Made by a program: the position numbers and the translations under genes. Shown here one piece after another: positions 45,601 to 55,400 of a DNA stretch of 64,000 nt. Position 1 is the first letter of the stretch. The number at the start of each line of letters is the position of its first letter. Source of the stretch: Crocodylus rhombifer (lineage: Eukaryota; Chordata; Crocodylia; Crocodylidae); assembly GCA_038503035.1 (NCBI GenBank), contig JAVSML010000028.1:441464-505463 (forward strand), read 5' to 3'. The notes beneath the pieces were generated by a model. The model saw only the letters and a program-made list of their open reading frames with translations, was not told the origin of the DNA and did not search any database.

Positions 45601-46390
45601 TTGTGTGAACTGTGTGGCTATGTGGCATGTTGTCTGTTTAATTAACCTGTTATTTGGACCCCTGAGTTGGGTTTTGTTTCACTGTGGTTCAGCCCTGCTC
45701 CAATCTTTGCTCCTTGCCCCTCTAACTTCTGTCTCCTCTCCTGCTTCTGGCTCACTGCCACTTCCAACACCTGTCCTGAGTTCCTATCTGCCCCCAAGCC
45801 CCCTGTTTCTTTCCCACTGTCTTATCCCCACTGCCTTTTCCCCTGAGCAACCAGGTTTCTGCGTCATTTTCTTTCCTGGCTGTCTCCTCCTTGCCACCAC
45901 TTATCTGTCCCACCCCCCCACCTCCGCAGTATCTCAGCTGTCTGCCTCAGTTTCCAGCTCCAATCTACTTTAAGTAACCCCAAGCCTTAATTCCTCAGCC
46001 AGATTCTCTCTAGTCCACTGGTTCTAAACTCAGTTCTGGCAACTTTCACTCCCTACACTTCAACTCTCTCTCTCTCTGTCTCTCGCCTGAATCTTCCCCC
46101 AAGTATCCCAAGCACACACATACATACTGTGCCATCCAAGTTAGGGATTTACCTATGTATAGATGAGTTGTCTGTGTGTGAACTGGTAAGTGTGTGTGTG
46201 CCTATATATATATGTCATTGTGTGTATGATATATGAATTAGTGATCTGTGTATGTGTACTGAGTATGCGGGTATAGACAATTGATTTTTGTCTAACTTTT
46301 GAGGTGTATAGTGTATGTGCTTGAATAGGTGATAGGTATGCATGTGCCTAGGCTAGTTTGGATGTGTATGCGTCTGAGTTTGTAGTTAGT

Positions 46391-46413
46391 GCGTGTGTGT
46401 GTGTGTGTGCGCG
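46391..46413 (+). repeat. (GT)n/(GC)n microsatellite
   Basis: GCGTGTGTGT...GTGCGCGC forms an alternating purine-pyrimidine tract inside the LTR-like insertion. Confidence 0.9.
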
Positions 46414-46527
46414 CATGTGTGCATCCAGTTGATTTGTGTGTTTGTATATATGCAATTGTGTCACACCCTCCTGTCTAACAGCGCAATATTGAGATCCTGA
46501 GACTTGGCCTGACCCCACAGGGCAACA

Positions 46528-48262
46528 ATAGAAGGCCACCAAGTTGGTCTGACAGGAGCTGCCTCTAATGAACCCATGCTGATTGCCCCTAACCATAAAC
46601 TCCCCTGCTGGCCCCTCGCAGATGTGCTCCTTAAAATTTTCTCAAAGAGCTTCCCCAGGACCAAGGTAAGACTAATGGGCCTATAGTTTCCTGGGTCTTC
46701 TTTCCTCCCTTTTTTTGAAAATGGGGACCACATTGGCCCTTTTCCAGTTGTCAGGCATCTCACCAGAGCACCACAAGTGCTCATAAAGCTATGCCAGTGG
46801 TCCTGCAATGACCTCTGCCAATTCCCTAAGCACTCTGGGGTGGAGTTCATCAGGACCTGCTGATTTGAACACATCTAGTCCCTCCAGAAGTTCCCTGACT
46901 AGGTCCTCAGTGATCCTGGGCCTGGCTGCGCCTCCCCTGGGTCCATTCAGAATCCCAGTGGGGGGATGTCCCTGTCCCTGCTCAGAAAAATGGAAGCAAA
47001 GAATCTGTTAAAGAGATTAGCTTTGTCATCTGGTGCTACCACCAGACTACCAAACATGTCCTGCAGAGGCCCCACATTATTTCGTACCTTCTTTTTACCC
47101 CATATGTATTTAAAAAAGGACTTCTTGTTATCTTTAATCTGGGTCACTAGCTCCAGTTCCAACTCTGACTTCGCCTTCCTAATAGCCCCCCTACAATCTC
47201 GAGCCAAGGAGGTATAATCCTCCTTGGTGATGGCCCCTCCCTTCCATTGGGTGCACACCTCCTTTTTGGCTTTGAGGCATTTGTGGAAGCTTTTGAGCAC
47301 TCTTGCCCCCTTTGATCCACATGGGGATTGTCACACTTTGGGCTTGGAGGATCATCTCCTTAAGGAACGACCACTCTTCTTGGACTCCCAACTCCCCTCC
47401 CCTCTGGGACCTCAGTGCCTCCCCAACTAGTCTCCTTACCTCATTGAAATCTGCCCTCTTGAAGTCCAGGGCTGCTGCCTTGCTGCAGGCCTTTGACACC
47501 CTGTGCTGGATGGTAAATTCCAGTAGGCGATGTTCGCTATTGGCCAGGTTGTCAAGAACCCGCAGTCCCCTCACGAGGTTGTCGCCTGTGGCCAGGACCA
47601 GGTCCAACAAAGCATTTCCCTTGGTGGGACTGTGCACCTCCTGGGTTAGGTGGAGGTCCTGTAACTCGGCTAGGAGCCTAGTTGAGTGGTCAGACCTGGA
47701 TGACTGCTCGTCCCAGCAGACATCACCCATGATGACCACATCCCTTGACTTAACTGCCTCCATGAGCTGACCTGAGAATTCCAGGTCCAGCTCTTCTCCC
47801 TGATTAGGTGGCCTGTAGTAGATCCCCACCATTAGGTCCCTTTCCCCCCAGCCCCCTTGTATTCTGACCCAGAACACTTCAGTCTGCCCTACCTCAGATC
47901 CAGTACTGTTTGCAGAGGATGTGTATTGCTCTTTGACGTAGAGCTCCACACCCCGACCTTCCCTCCCTGTTCTATCATGCCTATACAGCCTATAGCCCTT
48001 GATGTTTACCACCCAGTCATGCATTGGATCCCACCAAGTTTCAGTGAGCCCCACTATGTCTGGGTTTGTGTTAGCTAGCTGGATGGCAAGTTCCTCCTGC
48101 TTGTTCCCTATACTGTGAGCATTAGTGTAGAGGCATTTAAGGCCTCCTGAGGGTGTATGCACCTCCCCGCCAATCCCCAGACTATCCAGGCCCCTGTCTC
48201 TTACTTGGGTATTTTTTGTGCTCATCGCCTGACTTGGCTGGGCTGTTCTTGTGGGTGTCTCT
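46528..48262 (-). mobile_element. CR1 LINE: endonuclease, linker and start of reverse transcriptase (upstream half of a split copy)
   Basis: A 344-codon minus-strand frame (48225-47191) encodes the APE-type endonuclease of CR1 ORF2: YTNAHSIGNKQEEL, LTETWWD, GIYYRPP, IMGDVCWDEQ and SEHRLLEF. The usual GDFN/SDH motifs are altered. The Asn is missing, apparently by a small in-frame deletion between GGTGA and GATG repeats, and SDH reads SEH. After a frameshift near 47300 the linker continues (KAKKEVCTQW, AIRKAKSELELELV, NRFFASIF). After another it continues into GNYRPISLT and HGFIRGSSCQTNLVAFY, where the LTR-like insertion begins. Upstream of the endonuclease ATG, a different frame ending SGDEHKKYPSKRQGPG (stop at about 48182) overlaps it and may be the tail of ORF1. 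Confidence 0.92.
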
Positions 48263-48349
48263 TGGTTTGGTGTTCTTTGGCTCCCTTGGTCCTCTTCCTC
48301 CCCCTGTGGCCTGGCTGGCAGGAATGAGGCCAGTGCCCTTGCCTGTAGG

Positions 48350-48690
48350 GATGGGGCAGCCAGGAGACACTGCAGGGCTGGAGGGAGCAGGGGGCTGTGG
48401 GTCAGGAGTGAGGGACACTGGCAGGGCTGGGGGGCTGGGGGGCTGTGGCTTGGGAGTGAGGATCACTGGGGGGCAGGGCAGTGAATGGACTGTGGTTTGG
48501 GAGTGTGGGGCACTGGCCAGGGGGCTGCAGGTTGGGAGTGAAGGGCACCCATATGGCCCAGGGGGGCAGGGTACCGTGGGTTGGGGATGAGAGGCATTGG
48601 TAGGGCCAGTGGTCTGTGGGTTGAAAGTGAGGGGCAGTATCAGGGTTGGGGGGGGTGGTCTGTGGCTTGGGAGTGATGGGCAATGGAATG
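48350..48690 (+). repeat. Minisatellite, unit ~35-49 bp
   Basis: The word CTGTGGGTTGGGAGTGAGGG and variants recur at 48395, 48443, 48490, 48525, 48574, 48614 and 48660, spaced 48, 47, 35, 49, 40 and 46 bp. Units have diverged by substitutions and indels. The minus strand is open through the array and gives a Pro-rich 182-codon frame (48730-48182), best explained by the repeat composition. The array lies between the CR1 5' edge and the right terminus of the hAT-like element. Confidence 0.88.
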
Positions 48691-48820
48691 GGCAAGGGTA
48701 GGGCACTGGCATATTACTGCCCCCCCCCAATCATATAGTTCCTTCTCTCCCCCCCCACCCACTCGCACAGCGGTTCCAGTTCTTTTTTGGAACTGGAAAT
48801 ATGGTAACCCTATTCAAGTA

Positions 48821-51130
48821 TCAGTTCTGAGACTATTCTTATTTAATATTTTTATCAATGATATTAACATGCTTAGTAGGAGTAAGCTGATGAAATTTGT
48901 GGTCTCTCTGTGATATTTATTATACAGTCTGGGCCACAGACAGATGTTCATTTAAAAGTGTGATCAGATCTGATCCCTGATTCCAACATCTATGCCTTTT
49001 GTCAGGCCACATGTGCATTGTGGGATTGGGAATCAGCTCCCATTTGCACCCTGTTGTTATGATCCCAGGCTCCCTGCCACACAGGCAGGTAGGCACCAGG
49101 TATGTGGTGATCCCACAGCTGGGAGGGCCCATCAGCTAATTAGCACTTCTGGCCAGCCTCAAGAGCACACTGGAGTCTTACAGAGAGTCTGATTGGGGAT
49201 TGGATCCTAATCATGTCCTGTTACCAATGTAGGGGAACATGGGATCATGATCCCAAGATGAGAAATTTGAGATCATGATCTTGGGCTCCCCCTGCACTAG
49301 CAAGTAACAAGCTGGGTGCCCTGTGCTTCTGAGATTGGTGCCTGGTGCTCCTGGTGATGCCTTGTAATAATTTACTTATTCCCTGTTTTATTGCACCACT
49401 AATTCCATGAATGTGTAGCCATGGGATATGTTAATGGTGGTCATCCTTTTCCAGGAGAGGTTGCAGGTCTTTAATGATGTGTCCAAGGTGTTCAAGCTGG
49501 GAGCTGTAGGTGACAGCCAGAGGGATTCTGATGCTCTTGTGTCAAGGGTGGTATTGTAGCAGGTCAGTGTGAAGTCTGAGTCTGGCATTATTGATTTGAG
49601 TGGCTACAGATTTGGGATTGCATTTTAATTGTAGAAATCCCTGTTCTAGATGTTCTGTGCATGTGATGCACTTCATCTTTCACAGTATTTGATTAAGTCA
49701 GTTCTGGCTCATGAAAGTGGATGCTATATCTCTTTGAATTGGTTGATTTATAGGTGCAACCCTACCTTGCCTTCTGTCTGACTTAAGACTTACATGGTTA
49801 ACTATCTCTTTTAACTGCTTACAGTCAACTTAACAGTTTACTCTAGTGTTACCTCCCTTTCTGTAGACTCTGAGTTAAAGGTAGGATTCATTTTTATGAG
49901 GAGAGCAACACTCTTTCAATTTGAAAAAAATAGGAGTTTCAACCCTGGGGATGTTGACTCCTTTATTTTTCAATTCTTTATTTAATGTTGTGGGGGCAGA
50001 GGGCATTATTCCTTAGAGTGCACATTGGCTGGGAATCCCTATGAGGAAAAGTGCCTGACAGCTGTGCTTAATTCAGTGTCCCAGTTCCATTCATTTCTCT
50101 CTCTGCATTATGTAACAGGGGGTACATAAAGGTACATAACAATAAAGGTACAGTTCCCTACATTTTGAAATCATATTACTCCACTTCTGACTGTAGTATA
50201 GTTCCATCTTGATCCAGGAATGATTATAATACAAAGATGACTTGCTCAGCTTCTGTAAGTGTGTTAAGTGCTTTTCCAAGAATAAACAGGTTTTTGAGAA
50301 AAGAGAAAGATTCTAGCACCATATTAAGCCTACCAAATCATAAGTAGGAGTTTATAGCTATGCTATCACCACCTCCCCTAACCTGTTAGAAACCAGGGGA
50401 GACAATATTCTGCACACCGAGGTTCAGTAGTCAGCTTATAGGGTTTTTTTACTAAAGCTTTTAAACAGAATTCAGAATTAGTATTATTCAATAAAAGTGT
50501 ATTCTTATACTTTAATGAAATGTATGTAGGTGAAGCTTTCTTAATTAACATTAAAATAAGTGTATGCAGCAGATACTTTTTTCCTGGCCATACAGAGACT
50601 AGTGCCATATGCTCACAGCCAGAAATGGCATGAGGTATTATTCATAATAGCCTTTATTCATCACAATTTCTAAGATCCAGGGTTCTAGCCATGAAGGCTC
50701 AGCGGGTTTCCACAGCTCAGCTGCCACCAGACCTATTTCTGAATCTTGTAAAATTTTCCTGTATTTCAGAGCACTATCAGATACAAAAGAGATATGTCTG
50801 GTAAATTGCAGCTGGCACAATGCAAACTCAGTATAATAAATAATTACAATTAGTGCAAACACAAACAAACAGGGAAATAAATGAGAATCTCAACAAGAAG
50901 ATAAAATCCACAATGATTAGAAGCAATTGTACAGTGCTGTAATGGCTTATCACAAAGACATGAGACCGTTGGATGTTATTCAATGTCAGCAATAGAACAA
51001 AGAGCCACAGAAGAAATGTTGTCAGAAGAGAGCTTTTTATAAGCATGTACACTCAGAACTGGCTTTGAATTCAAGAGTGGGGGAGGCTATAGAAGGGTGC
51101 ATAGAGCCTCTGCTCATTTAGCTTTTTTTC
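48821..51130. other. Non-genic sequence with a palindromic patch
   Basis: I see no gene. The octamer-plus palindrome GATCATGATC occurs at 49243-49252 and again at 49271-49280. The 48930-49360 part has a mildly GC-rich, repeat-like feel, but no termini were found. Confidence 0.4.
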
Positions 51131-51139
51131 ATTTTACAT

Positions 51140-51440
51140 ACTGTAACCACCCTCTTGTACACAGTCACCTTTAATCTCTGCCAAGTGGATTAATTTATTA
51201 ACCAAATCCAAGGCACTGCACTCTAAGACCCACTACAGACCTCTGATTAGAAACAGTCTAGCCGGAACTGGAAGCTGTGTAATATAGCTGCTTTGGTATA
51301 GTGCTGTGGGCAGGCTAATAAGCACTGCAGGGAGACAGAGCTAATTAGCCCATTCAGAACAGTATGGCATCTTAGCATGAAACTATCTGACACCGTGGCA
51401 GCACTGGAGGCAGGCGTCATTCAACCCCTTTCCCTCATAT
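51140..51440. promoter_or_regulatory. Candidate conserved regulatory element (CNE-like)
   Basis: This stretch is free of repeats and holds clustered homeodomain-type words: CCAAGTGGATTAATTTATTA (51181-51200) combines NK2-like AAGTGG, GATTA and TAATTTATTA, and CTAATTAGCC lies at 51341-51350. The pattern is typical of developmental enhancers. Without alignment this is only a candidate. Confidence 0.25.
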
Positions 51441-51520
51441 TTGTCCTTGTGATCTACTTACCCACAGTCTACTGATTAAGACTGCCTGTTAGAGTGAATG
51501 AAGTTAAATGCATAATGCAT

Positions 51521-52420
51521 TAGGGCTGTGTGAAATTTCGCTGGCTGTTTCAATTTGACACTGTTTCAACTAATTTTGAGTCCGAAACAGCAAAATTGAA
51601 TGAAACAAATTGCTTCGAAAAAGCCTCCAAGGAAAACGAGGCTAGTCGAAATGTTTCAAAAGTTTTGAAATGTTTTGAGTTTCGAAGCAACCAGCAGCAA
51701 GATGTAGGAGACAGGAGAATCAGTACAAAGAGTACTGCTCTTTGGGCTGAGCCCAGCCTAGAAAGCAGTGGCAGTGACAGCAGCAGGTGGGTTCCCCTAC
51801 TCTGCCTGCTCCCCTGGGACAGTGCCAGAAGCTTGCAGGTAAACCAGGAGCTGCCTGGGGGAGGGGAGGGTGAGTGGGGATTTGGGGGTGTGAGGGAAGC
51901 TGACACAGTCCATGCTGATGGTAGGGATGGGTGGCACCTCCCCCCAGCCCTGATCAGGTCCACCATGCTACCTGCCACACCCCACCTCCACACCAGTCCC
52001 ATAGTGGCCCAGTGGTGGCAAGTGGCAGTGCCCAGGCAGCTGGGTTCCCCTTCCCTAATGATGGTACTAGCAGGCACAGGGGAGCTAGGGGAACAGGAGG
52101 GAGCCACAGTAGCTGGGAGGGATGGGGGAGCCCAAAGGGTCAGTGGGGAGCCCTGAGATTTGAAGCGGGGCATAGGGAAAATCCTGAAGGGGAGGGGATT
52201 AGGATGGGGGGGGGTAGGGAGGGGAGTCCTGAGAGCCCTTAGGGGTTAGTGGTGGTGGTGGTGGTTGCAGGGGGAGTAGGGGAAGCCCTGGGGGCCAGGA
52301 AGAGAAGGGGGATTCTTACTTTTTGGTGCTGTCACTGTGGAGGAAGATCGAGTGGACAAGTGCCTGCTGGGATGCTGGAGGACCACTTCCAACTGGTTTT
52401 GGGACTGTGGAGTAGCCACA
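51521..52420 (+). mobile_element. Probable hAT-type element with one recognisable end
   Basis: TAGGGCTGTGTGAAATTTCG at 51521 has the same first 13 bases as copy B at 22256. The following 150 bp is rich in TTTCGAA/TTCGAA words (near 51613, 51645 and 51678), then grades into a GC-rich interior (51760-52400) as in the other copies. I could not find the matching right end or an 8-bp duplication of TAATGCAT, so it may be truncated. Frames of 208 and 207 codons on opposite strands (51530-52156 and 52173-51550) are mirror-open GC-rich DNA without domains. Confidence 0.55.
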
Positions 52421-52429
52421 AATGACAAC

Positions 52430-55400
52430 ACAATTTCCTCAAAACCAGTTAGCAATAATCCTCTATGGAAGAGGATTATTTCTAAGCCACTCAGAAGGGC
52501 CTTAGTGTGTGTTTTCCTGCACTAATGTATGGACCCTTGTGTTTTAAAGGCCCTTAACATATTAACATGTAACATCACCCATAGACCACTTCTCTCTTTT
52601 CCCTGCCCTCTTCACTCCTAGTCCTGGGATCAAGAGTAGATGGAAACATAATTGTGACTTGGAATCAATGTTTTGTTTCTAACCTACTCCTCAAATAACA
52701 CAGCTACAATCTGTCTTTTCCACAGGGCTTGTGGCAAGGTTAGTATATGGGCTTAACTCTTCAAATGGGGAACTCTGCATTTTTAAGGAAAACTTTAGCA
52801 TAACTGGACTCAACTTAATGTGGCTCTTCATGTGATACAATCCCCCTGTCCAGCAGTAACTGTTTTGCTTTTTCCCGCTATGAAGAGTGAATTTTGATGG
52901 GAAATCACAAAGTGACTGGTTTCATAAATTTATCACTTAAAGCTGGCAGATCCCAATAAAAGTAAAACTGCAAAATGTGAAAGGTGTTGAGGATTGCTCA
53001 TAAGATAGCAACACACTGTGCTGTTGTTCCAGATGCAATAGGATTCTGAGTGAGATAGGATTTGGAGTGCAATAGGATTCATGTGGAGTTTGCATAGTTG
53101 TGAAATAGGCTTTGTATCATAGTGATGCAAACACCTGAACATAACAGCAAAAACTGTTGGTGCTTTCTTTTCTGCAGTGTGCTGAAAACTTGGGAGGGGA
53201 GCATACCCTACTGATTTCAAAATTAGACCTTGGTTTCAAAGGACTTGCAGCTTTATTGCCATATAAATCACATTGTGGAATTTCTTGGTGAAATTCACAT
53301 ACTACTAATAATATATTTAACATGCATGTAGTGTTTGTTACAGAGTTCAAAGCACTTGACAAAGGAAATGAAGTAATACTGTCTCCTTTTTTATTACTGG
53401 CATAACTGTGACAAAATATGATGAATTTGCAAAAGTCAATGATTCCGTGGTACTCTGGTTCAGGCACTTAGAGTGATTAAAAAGAAAAAAAGTCAGGGTG
53501 TAGGATGTCCCTCCCTAGTGTCAAGGGGATAAGTAGTTGATTCACCCACCTCATATTTTTTGTAGAGACCAGATTCCCTGTATTTCAAGAGACTACAGAA
53601 TTGTTTCCTTTATTCCATCTCCAAGGCTGTAAACCACCCCAAAGGAGACGGGGAAAAGGGAAGACTATGATTATGTAGATTCCTACCCTCCCTCATTGCC
53701 ACCCAGCAGAACATGGCAGGTGCAGATTAGGGAGCATACACCATTCCAATGTATGGGGCAGTGAGCATGCCTTTTGCAACATAGAAAGGTCAGGGTGGTT
53801 AGTGTTTCCCTGAATCATAAACCTCCACCGTAGGCTTGTATATAAATCATACACTTTTGCCCTATATAGAACTGAATTCTGCATTCTTTGTAAACTCAAT
53901 ATTTCCACTGCAAGTGAGGCTTTTTTTTTCCCAAGGAATGAGTATGCTTTAATTGGAAAATATTTCCATGGCTACAGATCCTTTGCGTGCAATGGCTTAT
54001 GCAACCTACATCAAATAGAGTTTTCACAGAAGAAGAAAAGATGAAAACAGATGAAATCATGGTTGGGTATCTTGTTGTTTTAGTTTTGCAACCTGGGTTG
54101 TCTCCAGCTGTTTTCAGATTCCCAGTCCCTGGTGGTTTCCAAAAATGTTTTTCAAATTTTGTGTCTAACACAAAGGCTGCATTCTTTTCTTTTGCATTTT
54201 TTTTTTTTAATTATTTGCAATGCATTTTGCCTAGGACTCTACCTTAAACCACTCAGAAATTGGAACTTGTGCAGAGTTATGTTGTGTTGTATTTTACACA
54301 CAGCAAACTGAACCTGTTTTGCTTCCCCCAAGACACCAAGAAACCTTCGTCACCTCTTGTGGTACTGCAGAAGTTTTGAACATCTAAGCCTCGGCATGTC
54401 ATATAACCGGAAGGGATAGGTTAGTGAATTATGTTTGCTGGTGATATGAAGCTTTCTTGATCCACCAGAGCTTGAACTGGGTGATACTGTTCAAGCCATA
54501 CTGTAAGACTTTTGTGTTTTTCTCAGGGAGGAGACATTTGTCATTAATACAGAAGCTCCCTGAGAATTGAGCTAAAGATGTTGACTGTTAACAAGGCTGA
54601 ACAAACCAATTAATATGAGCCTATAAAAATACTAATTTAATAAAACAGTTTAGATGGAGGTAGTTAGTACACTCTGATTTTTTAAAAGCACCATACCAAA
54701 ACTCTTGTCCTTTTTAGTTTTTCTTTGATCATTTACATAGCCACATGGAGCCTGTGAGTAGGAGTAGACACTCAGGATTTCTGTTCTTTTTTACAATCCT
54801 GTCAAATATTATTTTTTAAATCCCCCCACCCCCCTTATTTTTCTTTGACTATTTTCCAGGCACTTTCCATTTTTAAATATTCATGCTGCCATTACAATGA
54901 AGTTTGGTTAAATCTTCCCTTCAGTTTAATGAGGTGATCACATTTCTTAAGGCTTGGTTACTGGTGTGACACATTTCTGACTTGAAAAGAAATCTGGTGT
55001 GATAGAAAAAAAATTCTGCTTTAAGGAGAGCTTTAATGAAGTTAAGTTGAAACTTCTAATAAAGTACATGTGAACCAAAACAGATGGTAAAGACTTTTAA
55101 TCAACATCCTATAGTAAAAGTAAGTAAATGTGACAGTGTTAATCTGGGTGAAAGGACATGATTAGTACCCTTTGACTTTACTATAACAGCTGTGTTTGAT
55201 GTGTCCTATTTACACTGCTGTGAAGAGCTTCCAGCCATATTGTAATGATCTCCAAGGGCCACTTTGAAAGAGACTGCATTATGAGTGTCAAGTTGACAAG
55301 CTCACATTCTCTTCATGGCAAGAAGTGTTAAGTTCACAAAGATGTCAATGTATTGCCTTGCCAAGGCTCGCAGCTGGGGACTAATACTGCAGGATGGTGG

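Larger units (their letters stand above)
44687..46527. mobile_element. LTR-like insertion (1,841 bp) splitting a CR1
   Basis: The boundaries are fixed by the interrupted CR1: GACCTGGTCATAG on the left and ATAGAAGGCC on the right rejoin without gain or loss if one ATAG is removed. The insertion starts TGTAGCAAAAC and ends AGGGCAACA (TG...CA, terminal 6 bases 5/6 complementary). Its 4-bp duplication is ATAG (44683-44686, 46528-46531). This is the pattern of an LTR insertion, probably a solo LTR. Orientation is uncertain. The plus strand has a CATAAAAGGG box (45311-45320) in a promoter-like setting and shares the TGTAGC start with the LTR at 16000. The minus strand has AATAAA (44793-44798) about 100 bp from its end. 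It contains two (GT)n tracts and no gag, pol or env sequence. Confidence 0.8.
42661..48812. mobile_element. hAT-like element of 6.15 kb carrying nested CR1 and LTR insertions
   Basis: The left end is TAGGGTCACCATACATTCGG. The right end, reverse-complemented, is TAGGGTTACCATATTTCCAG; the first 13 positions differ only once. Both flanks carry TTCAAGTA (42653-42660 and 48813-48820), identical over 8 bases. I infer that a smaller non-autonomous hAT element inserted first and was later filled by CR1 copies (42928-44304 plus, 44305-48262 minus) and by a TG...CA insertion (44687-46527). Element-specific sequence seems limited to about 42661-42927 and 48270-48812, the latter with a minisatellite. No hAT transposase is visible. 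The alternative, that the CR1 sequences were carried during transposition, is less economical. Confidence 0.8.

Noticed and set aside
47191..48225. 344-codon minus-strand frame as a host gene
   Set aside because: Its motifs (LTETWWD, GIYYRPP, SEH) are those of the CR1 endonuclease, and it continues through frameshifts into CR1 linker and reverse transcriptase. It is a retrotransposon relic.
48182..48730. 182-codon Pro-rich minus-strand frame as a protein gene
   Set aside because: It is the translation of a GC-rich minisatellite. Only the last 40-50 codons might be CR1 ORF1.
42661..48812. A full endogenous retrovirus in the 40-49 kb region
   Set aside because: LTR-like pieces are present, but I found no gag, protease, integrase or env-like sequence. 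All reverse-transcriptase sequence there has CR1 motifs.
51530..52173. 208- and 207-codon frames on opposite strands
   Set aside because: They are mutually antisense frames in GC-rich sequence following a TTTCGAA-rich repeat end, and neither has a domain.
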